A DNA stretch of 64,000 nt from Agrobacterium vitis. GTDB lineage: Bacteria; Pseudomonadota; Alphaproteobacteria; Rhizobiales; Rhizobiaceae. The DNA lies in assembly GCF_013426735.1 (NCBI RefSeq), contig NZ_AP023275.1, forward strand, positions 245,505 to 309,504, read 5' to 3'. The notes beneath the pieces are model-generated. The model was not told the origin of the DNA and did no database searches. It saw nothing but the letters and a program-made list of their open reading frames with translations. A program made the translations under genes and the position numbers. Below are positions 25,449-35,403 of this stretch, one piece after another. Within the stretch, counting starts at the first letter, position 1, and each line of letters opens with the position of its first letter.

Positions 25449-25806
25449 GACCGCATTGTTGTTTCCTCTTGGAGTTGCGTCCAACGACTTTTCTGAATCG
25501 ATACGGCTTGATTGATTCAAAGCCTTGATGAACCGCCGCTGTTGGACAACACCGAAATGGGCGAGGTGGTGTTGTCCCATTCGGGTTGCAGCGCGATCCC
25601 GCGGGCAAATTCGCAATGACGGCCAATGTGCTCTTTTGCGGGCGAAAGATCATCCATCGAAGATGGCACCAAACGCGCGGTGTCCCGGAATCTCTTGATA
25701 AGATGCACGGTCGAAGATGCCGTGGGGATCTTCGATATGTCGTGTTGAGGCTTGACGTTCTCTATCGATGATGAGAACATAAAGTGAACATTGATCGGAG
25801 GCCACC
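25449..25806 (+). other. Intergenic region with SOS-type promoter
   Basis: About 360 bases between divergent genes. The right end holds TTGACG at 25753-25758, a LexA-like box at 25775-25789 and a strong GGAGG ribosome site at 25797. Nothing else recognisable in the left 300 bases. Confidence 0.4.
25775..25789 (+). promoter_or_regulatory. Alphaproteobacterial LexA (SOS) box
   Basis: GAAC-ATAAAGT-GAAC is a perfect GAAC-N7-GAAC, the reverse complement of the alphaproteobacterial LexA operator GTTC-N7-GTTC. It lies 18 bases before the ATG of the small gene at 25807 and downstream of a plausible -35 (TTGACG), an ideal place for repression. Confidence 0.6.
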
Positions 25807-26016
25807 ATGAACACAGCCGACATTGCAATTCAAAACGCCAGGCAGGAAATATCCAAGATACGCGCTGCCCGTGAGGTCCACATGGCTCAACGCTTGGAAA
25901 TGCAACGCAAGGCAGAGGCCATGATACGTCGTCCTCCGACATATATGGTAAGGAAATACGGTGGCCAGCAACTCACTCTCAACATCGGGGCGGGCCATGC
26001 AAACAAAACCAATTGA
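25807..26016 (+). CDS. Small basic protein under a putative SOS promoter
   Basis: A 69-residue protein with an excellent GGAGG 5 bases before the ATG. MNTADIAIQNARQEISKIRA and a helical, basic middle (LEMQRKAEAMIRRPPTYMVRKYGG) give it a possible nucleic-acid-binding or toxin/antitoxin look, but I recognise no family. The next gene starts inside its 3' end (ATG 25997), a coupled pair. A LexA-type box lies directly upstream. Confidence 0.55.
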   Translation: MNTADIAIQNARQEISKIRAAREVHMAQRLEMQRKAEAMIRRPPTYMVRKYGGQQLTLNIGAGHANKTN

Positions 26017-26236
26017 ACCCCAGGTTCATGATGAGGCGGCTCACCTCATCGCTTGGCACGATGGAGACGCGACGGCTGCCATCCGGACTTTGCTCAAAGA
26101 TTGTCGCCATCTTCATGAACAGTTGCGGCTGGCGGCGGTTGCAATGGGCTGCGGATATACACGAGGCTGGATGCCAACAGCCGAGCCGAAACACCTCGAC
26201 GTCGAAGAGACCTCGACTGGTTGCAAAGAAACGTAG
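25997..26236 (+). CDS. Small hypothetical protein, coupled to the preceding gene
   Basis: A 79-residue protein starting at ATG 25997 and overlapping the previous gene by 20 bases. MQTKPIEPQVHDEAAHLIAW, LLKDCRHLHEQLRLAAVAMGCGYTRGWMP: a short helical protein of a kind common on rhizobial plasmids. No membrane segment or motif. It ends 62 bases short of the convergent traG stop. Confidence 0.5.
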   Translation: MQTKPIEPQVHDEAAHLIAWHDGDATAAIRTLLKDCRHLHEQLRLAAVAMGCGYTRGWMPTAEPKHLDVEETSTGCKET

Positions 26237-26298
26237 CCGCGCCCAATGTGGACAAAACGGAAAGGTATGGATCGCCCTGTTGACAGGTGCGCACCACC

Positions 26299-28266
26299 TC
26301 AGTCTTCATCCGACTTCGTCACTTTGGATGCGGCAATGGCTGTTGTTGTCGTATGGTGGTGGTGGAACCTATTCTCTCCGACGCAGGCTTTCATATCTTC
26401 GCGTCGAAACCAGATAGCGCGCCCGCAGCGTAGCGGTGCATTGCCAGCAGTAAAGACGATTTGCTCGTCGCTGCGCATGCGCAGAACCTCATGCGGCAGG
26501 ATCAGTGGCCGGCGGCTGAGCTGTTTTGATCGCGACCGTGACGATCCCTTCATTCCGGAAGAGCGATTGGTTTGGTCGACCTCAACCGTGGTGTCACCAC
26601 AACGTTTCGAGATATAATCTGCGGTATCAGGATCGTTGATCGCCGCAAATGATATCCAGGATGCGGACTCGAACCATTTGGACGTCGCGTCCCGACCCCC
26701 ATAAGCCTCGCGCATCTGGCCCAGCGACTGGAAGATCAGCGTCAGCGTGATGCCGTATTTGCGCCCGGCATCGCGTGCGGTTTCTAGGATACGCAGGTAT
26801 CCGAGCCGGGCGACCTCATCGAGCAGGAAGAGCGTGCGTCCCTTCACATCACCGTTGCGATTGTAAATGGCGTTGAGCAGCGCGCCGATGACGACTCGTG
26901 CCAGGCCTGGATGGGCTTCCAGCACCTTCAAATCGAGTGCAATGAAGATATCCGTTCCACCGTTGGCTAGATCGTCGGTCGAAAAACTGTCACCAGATAC
27001 GAGGCCAGCATAGTGCGGATAGGACAGCCAGTGTGTCTCCTTCACCGCGTTCGCGTAGACACCGGAAAACGTCTCCGGCGTCATGTTGACGAAGACAGCG
27101 ACGTTCTCTTTCACGAAGTCGGATTCCGACTGTTCATAAATCTCGGTCAAACGTCCCCGCAGCTTGGGCTCCGGTTCGGAGAGATTGGCCCGGACACGGC
27201 GTAGTGTCTGGTTCTTCGCGTCGGTGTGGCCGGACAGACAAACGTCGGCGATGAGTGCGGTCAAAAGCTGCATGGCCGAGGCGCGAAAGAAGTCGTCGCG
27301 GACGGATGCGGTGCGCGCATTGTCGGTCATGATCCAGGTGGCCACGGCGACAATATCTTCTTCCTTCGTATTGCCGTGACGGCCGATCCAGTCGAGCGCG
27401 TTGAAGCCCACTCCCTGAAGGGTGGGATCCAGCACAATCACCTTCCGGCCAGCCTTGCGCCTGTGATCAACGACCATCGGTGCAACCTCGCTTGACGGAT
27501 CAAGCACAACCAGCCCGCCACCCCATTTGAGCGCTGTTGGGATCGTCACCGACGTCGTCTTGAAACCGCCGGAGCCTGCAAAAACGATGCCGTGCGAGGA
27601 GCCAAACGACCCATCGAAGCAGAGCAGCTGCGACTTGCCGCCCGCACCCCAGCTCTGTGGCTCATCGGCCCGAAAAGGCATGGTGGCCACGCTGTCCTTG
27701 TCGACTCTATATCGCTCGCCAATAACGATGCCGCCGGGTTCGGGAAAGAGCTTTGCCGCCTCCTGCAACTTCATCCAGTCGGCTTCGCCATGCACCGCTC
27801 GCTTTCCGCCGATCCGCTTAGGTCCGGTTTGAGCAAAAGCGGCATTTCCCTTGATCGTAACGCGCAACGCAAACATTGCGCTGATGAAGGCGACGCCCGC
27901 ACCGACCGCTGTCGCTGGATCGGCATAGGTGAGAACCGATTGCCCTGCCGGTACGCTGCTAGCGATGCCGGTCAGGCGGATCGTCTCGCGTATCATCGCG
28001 ATAACGATCGCCGCACTGTTTGCGGCAAGGACGCTCACACCCACCGTCTTGATGTCGGCTGATCCATTTGCCGCAAACAATGCAATGGCACCAATTGCGG
28101 CGACGGCGATGTAGGGGAGGGCAAGGCCAGTTCGTCCTAGCATCAGCTTCGCCTGGGTCGAGGAGCCGAACTCCGCCAGCCGATGTTCCATTCCGGATGT
28201 CATTACCAACGCGGCAAGCATGATTGCCGCCAGCAGAACGAACAGCAAAAGCCTATTCGCTGTCAT
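26299..28266 (-). CDS. traG: Type IV coupling protein TraG
   Basis: A 655-residue VirD4/TraG ATPase. ATG 28266 lies inside the end of traD. N-terminal membrane helices span about residues 1-150. Walker A is GSGGFKTTS (about 230) and Walker B is [10 protein letters not shown] (about 478), with IFQSLGQM after it. It links the TraA-DNA relaxosome to the mating channel at the inner membrane and pumps DNA. Sequence and gene order traC-traD-traG match Ti-type plasmids. The C-terminus ends in a His/Thr-rich run (HHHHTTTT). Probably driven from the tra box and promoter between traC and traA. Confidence 0.95.
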   Translation of the reverse strand: MTANRLLLFVLLAAIMLAALVMTSGMEHRLAEFGSSTQAKLMLGRTGLALPYIAVAAIGAIALFAANGSADIKTVGVSVLAANSAAIVIAMIRETIRLTGIASSVPAGQSVLTYADPATAVGAGVAFISAMFALRVTIKGNAAFAQTGPKRIGGKRAVHGEADWMKLQEAAKLFPEPGGIVIGERYRVDKDSVATMPFRADEPQSWGAGGKSQLLCFDGSFGSSHGIVFAGSGGFKTTSVTIPTALKWGGGLVVLDPSSEVAPMVVDHRRKAGRKVIVLDPTLQGVGFNALDWIGRHGNTKEEDIVAVATWIMTDNARTASVRDDFFRASAMQLLTALIADVCLSGHTDAKNQTLRRVRANLSEPEPKLRGRLTEIYEQSESDFVKENVAVFVNMTPETFSGVYANAVKETHWLSYPHYAGLVSGDSFSTDDLANGGTDIFIALDLKVLEAHPGLARVVIGALLNAIYNRNGDVKGRTLFLLDEVARLGYLRILETARDAGRKYGITLTLIFQSLGQMREAYGGRDATSKWFESASWISFAAINDPDTADYISKRCGDTTVEVDQTNRSSGMKGSSRSRSKQLSRRPLILPHEVLRMRSDEQIVFTAGNAPLRCGRAIWFRREDMKACVGENRFHHHHTTTTAIAASKVTKSDED

Positions 28267-28468
28267 TGCCAAACGCCTCCACGCCGATGGACGTCAGGCG
28301 CGATCGCTCCGTCTCATTGTCCTTGATCCTTTTGCTCGCATCGATCAGAAGACCGAGCAGCAGCGCCCGCTTCTCATAGCGCAAGCCCGCTTTGACGATC
28401 AGGCCACCGAACTCGATCTTTTCGCGCGTGTCCTTTTTGCGCGCTTCTGTCGTCATCCCCTTCGCCAT
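28253..28468 (-). CDS. traD: Conjugal transfer protein TraD (small, Ti-type)
   Basis: A 71-residue protein; ATG 28468 comes 4 bases after the traC stop. [22 protein letters not shown] and [15 protein letters not shown] match the small TraD of Ti plasmids in sequence and length (about 71 residues). It is an accessory relaxosome or DNA-processing protein, unrelated to F-plasmid TraD. It overlaps traG by 14 bases. Confidence 0.9.
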   Translation of the reverse strand: MAKGMTTEARKKDTREKIEFGGLIVKAGLRYEKRALLLGLLIDASKRIKDNETERSRLTSIGVEAFGNDSE

Positions 28469-28472
28469 CCGA

Positions 28473-28769
28473 TCAAGCCTCACCAGTGCTGCTCGCATCC
28501 GTGCCAGACGCGACCGAGGGGTGTGTGTTGTGACTTGGCTTTTCACCACGCCCATTTTCTTTTCCGGTCGCAGGTCCTTTGCCTCCGCGAAACCGTCGTG
28601 CAATTTCCTCGAAAGCCGCCTGAAGCTCGGCCTCGTCAATCTCGATCTCCCCAATCCCGGCCTTCAGCGCGATCCGGCCGATGCGCTCGGCCTCGCGTGT
28701 TTCAGCCGCTCTCAGTTGGTCCTGTAATCTGGCGATTTCTTCCCTGATCTTCGATGACGGCTTCTTCAT
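28473..28769 (-). CDS. traC: Conjugal transfer protein TraC
   Basis: A 98-residue protein, the same length I recall for Ti Tra[20 protein letters not shown] and [20 protein letters not shown] are the signature segments; the C-terminus is polar and disordered. It probably assists TraA at oriT. First gene of traCDG, with tight coupling to traD. The start is 74 bases from the tra box. Confidence 0.92.
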   Translation of the reverse strand: MKKPSSKIREEIARLQDQLRAAETREAERIGRIALKAGIGEIEIDEAELQAAFEEIARRFRGGKGPATGKENGRGEKPSHNTHPSVASGTDASSTGEA

Positions 28770-28842
28770 TCCGGTTGCTCTCCTTGGCGTCGTGGCATTG
28801 CACTTGCGACGCCAAGTCTCCCCCGGATGCTCGAAAAATGGA

Positions 28843-28860
28843 ATCTGCAGATCTGCAGAT
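28843..28860. promoter_or_regulatory. TraR-binding tra box between traC and traA
   Basis: ATCTGCAGATCTGCAGAT is an 18-bp perfect palindrome. It matches the known Ti tra box ATGTGCAGATCTGCACAT at 16 of 18 positions, with one symmetric change in each half. Its place between the divergent traC and traA genes is where TraR activates both tra operons on Ti plasmids. Confidence 0.85.
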
Positions 28861-28910
28861 CGCCAAGGGCGATGCTTTCGTGAATGATCCCGCCGTTCCG
28901 AAGGAATGGC

Positions 28911-28945
28911 TCCAAGGGCGCAATTATACGTCGCTGATGCGACGT
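28911..28945 (-). other. oriT: Origin of transfer (oriT) nic region
   Basis: CCAAGGGCGCAATTAT is followed by the inverted repeat ACGTCGC-TGAT-GCGACGT (28928-28945). Read on the minus strand this gives a hairpin then ATAATTGCGCCCTTGG, closely resembling the RSF1010/Q-type nic core (AAGTGCGCCC) used by Ti-plasmid TraA. The nick is expected within GCG/CCC on the minus strand. It lies between traC and traA, the normal Ti location. Confidence 0.88.
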
Positions 28946-29024
28946 GGTTGCTTTCCGCCCTGGCGGGGCCGTAGTGGGCTCGTCGCCCCCGACGAACGAG
29001 ATTCGAACCGGGAGTGTTTACGCG

Positions 29025-32000
29025 CTGGCCATCGCCCATTTCTCAGCCAGCATCATCAGCCGCGGCGACGGCCGCAGTGCCGTGCTGTCTGCGGCCTACC
29101 GGCATTGCGCGAAAATGGAATATGAGCGAGAGGCGCGCACGATCGATTACACACGCAAACAGGGCCTGCTGCATCAGGAATTTGTTCTGCCAGCCGATGC
29201 CCCGAATTGGGTCCGCTCCCTTATCGCCGATCGCTCTGTATCGGGAGCGGTCGAAGCCTTCTGGAACAAGGTCGAGGCCTTCGAGAAGCGCTCCGATGCC
29301 CAGCTCGCGCGAGACCTGACAATCGCACTTCCGCTGGAGCTGACGGCCGAGCAGAACATCGCACTGGTACGGGACTTCGTGGAAAAGCACATTCTCGCCA
29401 AGGGCATGGTTGCCGACTGGGTCTATCATGACAATCCTGGAAATCCGCACATCCACCTGATGACGACATTGCGGCCGCTGACCGAAAATGGGTTTGGGGC
29501 AAAGAAGGTTGCAGTCATTGGTGAGGATGGCCAGCCTGTCCGCACGAAATCTGGTAAGATCGTCTACGAACTCTGGGCCGGTTCGACCGAAGATTTCAAC
29601 AAGCTGCGCGATGGATGGTTCGAACGCCAGAACCATCACCTGGCGCTCAGTGGTATCGATCTCCGTGTCGATGGCCGCTCCTACGAGAAGCAGGGCATAG
29701 ACCTGGAGCCGACCATCCATCTCGGCGTCGGCGCCAAGGCGATCGAGCGCAAGGCGGAAAGCCAAGGCGTGCGTCCGGAGCTCGAGCGGATTGAGCTGAA
29801 TGAGAAGCGGCGAAGCGAGAACACCCGTCGAATTCTGCGACGCCCGGAGATCGTGCTCGACCTGATCACCCACGAGAAAAGCGTCTTTGACGAGGGTGAT
29901 ATCTCCAAGGTGCTGCATCGCTATATCGACGATCCCGGCATGTTTCAGCAGTTGATGGCGCGCATCATCCAGAGCCCTGATGTTCTGCGCTTGAAGCGCG
30001 ATACGATCGATTTTGCAACCGGCGACAAGGTGCCGGCCCGTTACTCAACACGGGCGATGATCCGGCTGGAAGCGAGAATGGCGACGCAGGCGATATGGCT
30101 GTCAAACCGGGAGGGACGTGCGGTTTCCCCAACCATACTGGATGAGACATTCCGGCGGCATGTGCGACTGTCGGATGAGCAACGGATTGCAATCGAACGT
30201 ATCGCTGGCCCGGCTCGCATCGCGGCTGTCGTAGGCCGTGCGGGTGCGGGCAAGACCACGATGATGAAGGCGGCGCGTGAGGCATGGGAACTGGCCGGAT
30301 ATCGTGTGGTCGGCGGCGCGCTTGCGGGCAAAGCGGCCGAAGGCTTGGAGAAGGAAGCGGGCATTCAGAGCCGCACGCTTGCGTCCTGGGAGCTGCGTTG
30401 GGGCCGTGGCCGCGACATGCTCAATGAGCGGACCGTATTCGTCATGGACGAGGCGGGTATGGTCGCCTCAAAACAGATGGCGGACTTTGTCGATGCCGTT
30501 GTCCGGACAGGGGCGAAGATCGTGCTGGTTGGCGATCCGGAACAACTCCAGCCGATCGAGGCGGGGGCCGCCTTTCGTGCGATCGTTGACCGTATCGGAT
30601 ACGCCGAGCTGGAGACGATCTATCGCCAGCGCGAAGACTGGATGCGGCATGCCTCGCTTGATTTCGCGCGTGGCAATGTCGCTCGGGCGCTGTCTGCCTA
30701 CCAGAGCGAAGGCAAGGTGCTTGGGTCGACGCTGAAAGCCGAAGCCGCCGACCATCTGATTTCCGACTGGTACCGTGATTACGACCCTGCGAAGTCCACA
30801 TTAATCCTCGCTCACCTGCGCCGTGACGTGGGCATGTTAAACGGCATGGCGCGTGACAAGCTGGTCGAAAGCGGCATCATCGGTGAAGGCCATGCCTTTA
30901 GAACTGCCGACGGCATCCGCCAATTTGACGTAGGTGATCAGATCGTCTTTCTGAAGAACGAAGGATCGCTCGGCGTCAAGAATGGCATGATCGGTCATGT
31001 CATCGAAGCGGCGCCGAACCGGATCGTCGCTGTCGTGGGGGAAGGCGATCAGCGCCGCCAGGTGACGGTCGAACAGCGCTTCTACAGCAATCTCGATCAT
31101 GGCTACGCGACAACGATCCACAAAAGCCAGGGAGCGACGGTCGACCGGGTGAAGGTGCTGGCTTCGCTGTCGCTCGATCGACATCTGACCTACGTGGCGA
31201 TGACCCGTCACCGTGAGGATCTGCAGCTTTATTACGGGACGCGGTCCTTTGCCTTCAATGGTGGCCTCACCAAGGTTCTGTCCCGGAGAAACGCCAAGGA
31301 AACCACGCTCGATTACGAGCGCGGAAACCTCTACCGCGGGGCACTGCGGTATGCAGAAAACCGTGGTCTCAACATCGTCCAGGTGGCGCGTACGCTGCTG
31401 CGCGACCAACTCGACTGGACACTGCGCCAAAAAACCAGACTTGCCGATCTTGCTCAGAGGCTTCGTGCAATCGGTGAGCGCTTTGGCCTCCAACAATCCC
31501 CGAAAACCCAAGCGATGAAGGAGACAGCACCTATGGTCGCAGGCATCAAGACATTTTCCGGTTCCGTCGCCGATACGGTGGAGCAAAAGCTCGACTCTGA
31601 TCCAGCCCTCAAGAAACAATGGGAAGAGGTCTCGACCCGCTTTGTTTACGTCTATGCCGATCCCGAGACTGCCTTCCGGGCGATGAACTTCGATGCAGTG
31701 CTGGCAGATAAAGATAGCGCCCGCCAAGTGCTTCAAACGCTTGAAGCGGAGCCGGCATTCATCGGACCATTGAGGGGTAAGACCGGCATTCTCGCCAGTA
31801 AGGCCGACCGCGAGGACCGTCGCGTCGCAGAACTGAACGTCCCCGTGCTGAAGCGCGATCTTGAGCATTATCTGAGGATGCGCGAGACTGCCGTGCAGCG
31901 GCTGCAGGCTGACGAGCAGGTATTGCGCCAGCGCATATCGATCGACATTCCAGCGTTGTCGCCGGCCGCACATGTGGTGCTGGAGCGCGTGCGCGATGCG

Positions 32001-32327
32001 ATTGACCGTAACGACCTGCCAGCGGCCATGGCGTATGCGCTCAGCAATCGTGAAACCAAGACTGAGATCGACGGGTTCAACCAGGCCCTTGCCCAGCGGT
32101 TTGGGGAACGCACGCTGCTCACCAATGCCGCGCGGGAACCCTCCGGAAAGCTGTTCGACACACTCTCTGAAGGAATGCAGCCGGAGCAGAAGGAGCGTCT
32201 GAAGCAAGCCTGGCCGGTGATGCGCGCAGCCCAACAGCTTGCGGCCCACGAACGCACCGTCCAGTCGCTGAAGCAGTCGGAGGAATTGCGTCTCATCCAG
32301 AGCCAGACCTCGGTGCTCAAGCAATGA
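29025..32327 (+). CDS. traA: Relaxase-helicase TraA
   Basis: A MobQ-type relaxase fused to a RecD-like helicase. From the codon aligned with the usual first Met the protein is 1100 residues, as I recall for Ti TraA. That codon is CTG (29025) with GGGAG 10 bases upstream; the nearest conventional in-frame start is GTG 28944, inside oriT. Relaxase part: [13 protein letters not shown], then [13 protein letters not shown] (metal-binding His motif, about 141). Helicase part: [10 protein letters not shown] (about 406), [33 protein letters not shown] (about 699), YVAMTRHRE. It nicks oriT, stays on the 5' end and unwinds the strand. Its stop overlaps traF (ATGA). Confidence 0.95.
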   Translation: MAIAHFSASIISRGDGRSAVLSAAYRHCAKMEYEREARTIDYTRKQGLLHQEFVLPADAPNWVRSLIADRSVSGAVEAFWNKVEAFEKRSDAQLARDLTIALPLELTAEQNIALVRDFVEKHILAKGMVADWVYHDNPGNPHIHLMTTLRPLTENGFGAKKVAVIGEDGQPVRTKSGKIVYELWAGSTEDFNKLRDGWFERQNHHLALSGIDLRVDGRSYEKQGIDLEPTIHLGVGAKAIERKAESQGVRPELERIELNEKRRSENTRRILRRPEIVLDLITHEKSVFDEGDISKVLHRYIDDPGMFQQLMARIIQSPDVLRLKRDTIDFATGDKVPARYSTRAMIRLEARMATQAIWLSNREGRAVSPTILDETFRRHVRLSDEQRIAIERIAGPARIAAVVGRAGAGKTTMMKAAREAWELAGYRVVGGALAGKAAEGLEKEAGIQSRTLASWELRWGRGRDMLNERTVFVMDEAGMVASKQMADFVDAVVRTGAKIVLVGDPEQLQPIEAGAAFRAIVDRIGYAELETIYRQREDWMRHASLDFARGNVARALSAYQSEGKVLGSTLKAEAADHLISDWYRDYDPAKSTLILAHLRRDVGMLNGMARDKLVESGIIGEGHAFRTADGIRQFDVGDQIVFLKNEGSLGVKNGMIGHVIEAAPNRIVAVVGEGDQRRQVTVEQRFYSNLDHGYATTIHKSQGATVDRVKVLASLSLDRHLTYVAMTRHREDLQLYYGTRSFAFNGGLTKVLSRRNAKETTLDYERGNLYRGALRYAENRGLNIVQVARTLLRDQLDWTLRQKTRLADLAQRLRAIGERFGLQQSPKTQAMKETAPMVAGIKTFSGSVADTVEQKLDSDPALKKQWEEVSTRFVYVYADPETAFRAMNFDAVLADKDSARQVLQTLEAEPAFIGPLRGKTGILASKADREDRRVAELNVPVLKRDLEHYLRMRETAVQRLQADEQVLRQRISIDIPALSPAAHVVLERVRDAIDRNDLPAAMAYALSNRETKTEIDGFNQALAQRFGERTLLTNAAREPSGKLFDTLSEGMQPEQKERLKQAWPVMRAAQQLAAHERTVQSLKQSEELRLIQSQTSVLKQ

Positions 32328-32854
32328 CACGGCGGCAGCTACTCTTGTCTCTGGCGGGTGTCGGCGTGGTCATCTCCAGTCTTGTCGCGACCGGGTGGAT
32401 TGGCGGCTATCGGCTGAACCTGACGCCAAGCGAGCCGCTCGGGCTGTGGCGTATCGAGGCGCTTTATAGCGACGTCGCGGTCGGAGATCTCGTGTTCGTC
32501 TGCCCGCCGGCTACAGCCACATTCGAAGAGGCATGGCAGCGCGGCTATCTCCGGCGCGGACTGTGTGCCAGCGGCTTTGCACCGCTCATCAAGACTGTTG
32601 CAGCACTCCCTGGCCAGCACGTCGCCATTGGCGAAACGATCGAAGTCGATGGCGTGCCGCTGGGCGCATCCCGCCTCCGAAAAAGTGATGGGCAACGGCG
32701 GGTGATCGTCCCGTATTCCGGTGGTGTTGTGCCGCGAGGATACCTGTTTCTCCACTCATCCTTTGAGAGCTCCTATGACTCACGATATTTTGGACCGATC
32801 CCCGATAGCGGGCTCCTCGGGCTTGCCAAGCCGATCCTCACGTTTGATCCCTGA
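32324..32854 (+). CDS. traF: Conjugal transfer peptidase TraF (S26 family)
   Basis: A 176-residue membrane-anchored protease overlapping traA by 4 bases. Hydrophobic residues 7-27 anchor it. SEPLGLWR (Ser about 36) and [11 protein letters not shown] (Lys about 90) form the Ser/Lys catalytic pair of signal-peptidase-like TraF proteins, which process and cyclise conjugative pilin. FGPIP near the C-terminus is typical of the family. The substrate pilin (TrbC) would be on the absent trb operon. Confidence 0.93.
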   Translation: MTRRQLLLSLAGVGVVISSLVATGWIGGYRLNLTPSEPLGLWRIEALYSDVAVGDLVFVCPPATATFEEAWQRGYLRRGLCASGFAPLIKTVAALPGQHVAIGETIEVDGVPLGASRLRKSDGQRRVIVPYSGGVVPRGYLFLHSSFESSYDSRYFGPIPDSGLLGLAKPILTFDP

Positions 32855-34010
32855 CAGCTGGCGCGGACCGGTCCTGGTCGGGCTGTCGATCGCGGCTGGG
32901 ACGGTCGGCTGGAGTGGAAACATCATGACCTTGCCGGTCGTGATGCTGTTCCCGCTACTCTGGGCGCAATCGCCGTCACGTTTGGTCGCTGCTGCCGTCT
33001 CAGCTGGTTACTTCCTCGCCGCTTCCCGCGGCTTGCCCCAGGGCGTCGCCAATTTCTACGCCGCTGATCTTTGGCCCGGCCTGCTACTTTGGGCGGTTGT
33101 CTCGCTTGCTTTCGTTGTCGTGCATGCCGTCCTCTGGGCAAGGCAAACAGAAAGGTTACGGGCGGTACGTTATGTGGTGGCCATGGTGCTGATGGCTCTG
33201 CCGCCATTTGGGATCATGGGCTGGGCGCATCCATTGACCGCGGCCGGCATCCTGTTTCCAGGATGGGGATGGTTTGGTCTCGGTGCTACCGCGATCCTGT
33301 TGGTCGTCATGACCGGTCGAAGGTGGAAAATCGCCGTTGCGGCCCTGGTGGGACTATACGCCTGGTCCGCCACGAACTGGACGCAGCCCAAGGCACCCGA
33401 CAGATGGAAAGGGGTTGATCTCGCGCTCGGGCAGAGGCTCGGTCGTGACAGCTCGCTCACCTATCAACGCGGTCTGATCGCAACCGCGCGTGCAAAGGCG
33501 GACGGGAAGGCTCGTTTCGTCGTTTTGCCGGAGAGTGCGCTCGGCTTTTGGACGCCGACCGTGGCGCGTCTTTGGCAGGATGGCTTGCAGGGATCCAGCG
33601 TCACCGTGATCGCCGGTGCAGCGGTCATCGATGCGGCCGGTTATGACAACGTCATGGTGGCTATCTCTGCCAGCGACGCCCGTGTTCTCTATCGAGAGCG
33701 GATGCCGGTCCCGGTCTCCATGTGGCAGCCGTGGCTCGATTGGACAGGGCAGGGTGGAGGTGCACGCGCTGACCTTTTACGAAATCCGACCGTCGATATC
33801 GACGGCCAGAAGATCGCTCCGCTGATCTGTTACGAACAGCTTATCCTTTGGCCGGTTCTGCAATCGATGCTGCATTCGCCTGATATCATCGTCGCCACAG
33901 GCAATGGATGGTGGACTGTCGGCACCTCGATCGTTGCCATCCAGAAGGCAAGCGTGACTGCCTGGAGCAGGCTGTTTGGCGTGCCCGTCATCATGGCGTT
34001 CAACAGATAG
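32775..34010 (+). CDS. traB: Conjugal transfer protein TraB (Lnt/nitrilase-like)
   Basis: A 411-residue protein. ATG 32775 lies inside traF (80-base overlap), as on Ti plasmids. The N-terminal half has several membrane helices. The C-terminal half has a nitrilase-like fold with [10 protein letters not shown] (Glu about 252) and LICYEQL (Cys about 351), resembling apolipoprotein N-acyltransferase. Known Ti TraB raises conjugation efficiency; its reaction is not defined, though transfer of an acyl or similar group at the envelope is a reasonable inference. Confidence 0.9.
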   Translation: MTHDILDRSPIAGSSGLPSRSSRLIPDSWRGPVLVGLSIAAGTVGWSGNIMTLPVVMLFPLLWAQSPSRLVAAAVSAGYFLAASRGLPQGVANFYAADLWPGLLLWAVVSLAFVVVHAVLWARQTERLRAVRYVVAMVLMALPPFGIMGWAHPLTAAGILFPGWGWFGLGATAILLVVMTGRRWKIAVAALVGLYAWSATNWTQPKAPDRWKGVDLALGQRLGRDSSLTYQRGLIATARAKADGKARFVVLPESALGFWTPTVARLWQDGLQGSSVTVIAGAAVIDAAGYDNVMVAISASDARVLYRERMPVPVSMWQPWLDWTGQGGGARADLLRNPTVDIDGQKIAPLICYEQLILWPVLQSMLHSPDIIVATGNGWWTVGTSIVAIQKASVTAWSRLFGVPVIMAFNR

Positions 34011-34021
34011 GAGATTTCTCG

Positions 34022-34678
34022 ATGATCGATGCAGCCCTTATCCAGCAATGCGCCGATCCTGCTCTAAAACCCGCAATCGTCGAGCAGTTCATCGAACGGG
34101 CAGGGTCTCAGGATCCACTCGCTGTGACGGTCCGCTCTGGGAACCGAGTCATTCTGGCACCGAAGCCCGCGACACCGGATGATGCCCTGACGCTGATCCG
34201 CAACAACCTCGGTCGAAACACCGTGCGCGCTGGGATCACCCAATATCCCGCCGGCCTTGGCATCCTGGAGGCTGGACAACTGAAGCCGGACCTCGTCGAT
34301 TCATGTGCGAACATCCGCATGGGCACGGCGCTGTTTGCCAAGGTCTACCGGATCGTCACCAAATGGTATGGCAATCCAACCAACAAAGATGTGATGCCAC
34401 AGGTACTCGACGATGCCATCATGGCTTGGGAGACGGGGTATTTCGAGGGGGTGGCGGTGTTTCGGGCAGAGGATCCCGTGGACGTGAAGACTGATGAGCC
34501 CGAGCAAGAGCAAGCGGGAAAAGGTTCCATCCGTGATGAGGATGGGAATGAAATCAACCATACGACAGCACCGGCGGGCAATGATACAGACGACCCAAAC
34601 AGCGCAGGCATTCGGATTGACCTTTCAGGTATTGGCGCTCGTTCGAGAGACAACCGCTTAGCAGTGGACCCCAATTAG
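34022..34678 (+). CDS. traH: Conjugal transfer protein TraH
   Basis: A 218-residue protein with AGGAG before ATG 34022, 11 bases after traB. QYPAGLGILEAGQLKPDLVDSC and RIVTKWYGNPTNKDVMPQVLDD match TraH of the traAFBH operon. The C-terminal 60 residues are acidic and repetitive in Asp/Glu/Asn, likely disordered. No signal peptide is evident. Function in transfer is accessory; the operon ends here. Confidence 0.88.
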   Translation: MIDAALIQQCADPALKPAIVEQFIERAGSQDPLAVTVRSGNRVILAPKPATPDDALTLIRNNLGRNTVRAGITQYPAGLGILEAGQLKPDLVDSCANIRMGTALFAKVYRIVTKWYGNPTNKDVMPQVLDDAIMAWETGYFEGVAVFRAEDPVDVKTDEPEQEQAGKGSIRDEDGNEINHTTAPAGNDTDDPNSAGIRIDLSGIGARSRDNRLAVDPN

Positions 34679-34893
34679 ACTTGCTGGCACCGATCTTCCA
34701 AAATGTTCTCGGTAACGTCTCCCCCGCGAGCGGAAATGCCAAGGATAAATAGCTCTTCATCCTTGACAATGAGGGCTATGTTGGCGGGCTTCTCCAGAAA
34801 AGTGCCGGTGCGTATCGTATGCTGCAAAACGCCACCATCGATACGGAGCGCGAAATTACGTTTGCGTCTGTAAGAAAGACCAGGCTGGAACAC
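34675..34893 (-). CDS. Small hypothetical protein convergent with traH
   Basis: About 72 residues from GTG 34893 (AGGA 9 bases upstream; TTG 34899 also possible). The sequence (FALRIDGGVLQHTIRTGTF, ANIALIVKDEELFILGISARGGDV) has an even, protein-like composition with alternating strands. It overlaps the traH stop by 4 bases on the other strand. No family recognised; it may be the rest of a larger gene. Confidence 0.35.
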   Translation of the reverse strand: MFQPGLSYRRKRNFALRIDGGVLQHTIRTGTFLEKPANIALIVKDEELFILGISARGGDVTENILEDRCQQV

Positions 34894-34899
34894 GACCAA

Positions 34900-35403
34900 T
34901 CCTGTGTCCGGCTCAAGTTAAGGCGACGCGACTATGCCGTTGGCCTAGTGGCTTTCCCATAGCGAAGCGTATTCAGTTGCACTCGTCTTGTTGTGCCTTT
35001 CATACTTCTGGCCATGCGGCCATTTCAGGTCTTGCGGGATGCCCCAATATTGCGTTTATCAATCAGATATTACAAGGCTTCGGAACGGTAGAATGCCATG
35101 AAGTTTCGCGATTTAGAGATAAAATCCTTTCGAAAGAAAGTCGAAATCTGGTCCATATACGCGCTCATATATACAATGCTCATTGGAACATTTCTTTCGA
35201 TTGCTATGAAGCTCTATAAACTATGTTCATCATAGAAACCCTCTTAGTGCTTACATGAATAAATTCAAATATTTCTATTTGATGTCGACATAATTATTGT
35301 TCATTGGACTGCACTTTCGTTCAATCTTTCGTTGTAGTATTTTTCTTCTATCGTGGAATAAAGGGGTGTCAGACGCAGATCGGCCGGGGCTGGCGTTTGG
35401 CTA
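34900..35403. other. A+T-rich intergenic region at the island edge
   Basis: About 500 bases. Base composition falls sharply around 35050, marking the change from tra backbone to the following island. A short + strand frame (34977-35219) has no ribosome site or recognisable content. Likely contains the promoter of the AraC gene. Confidence 0.35.

Noticed and set aside
26339..26376. Short TGGTGG-type repeat run near 26350, considered as a microsatellite or regulatory repeat.
   Set aside because: It encodes the His-rich C-terminus of TraG and is too short to suggest anything else.
30837..32330. Minus-strand frame of about 497 residues opposite traA.
   Set aside because: Antisense to conserved TraA helicase motifs; no ribosome site or family signature.
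34977..35219. An 80-residue Cys/His-containing frame in the A+T-rich gap after traH.
   Set aside because: No ribosome site, uneven composition and no recognisable family.
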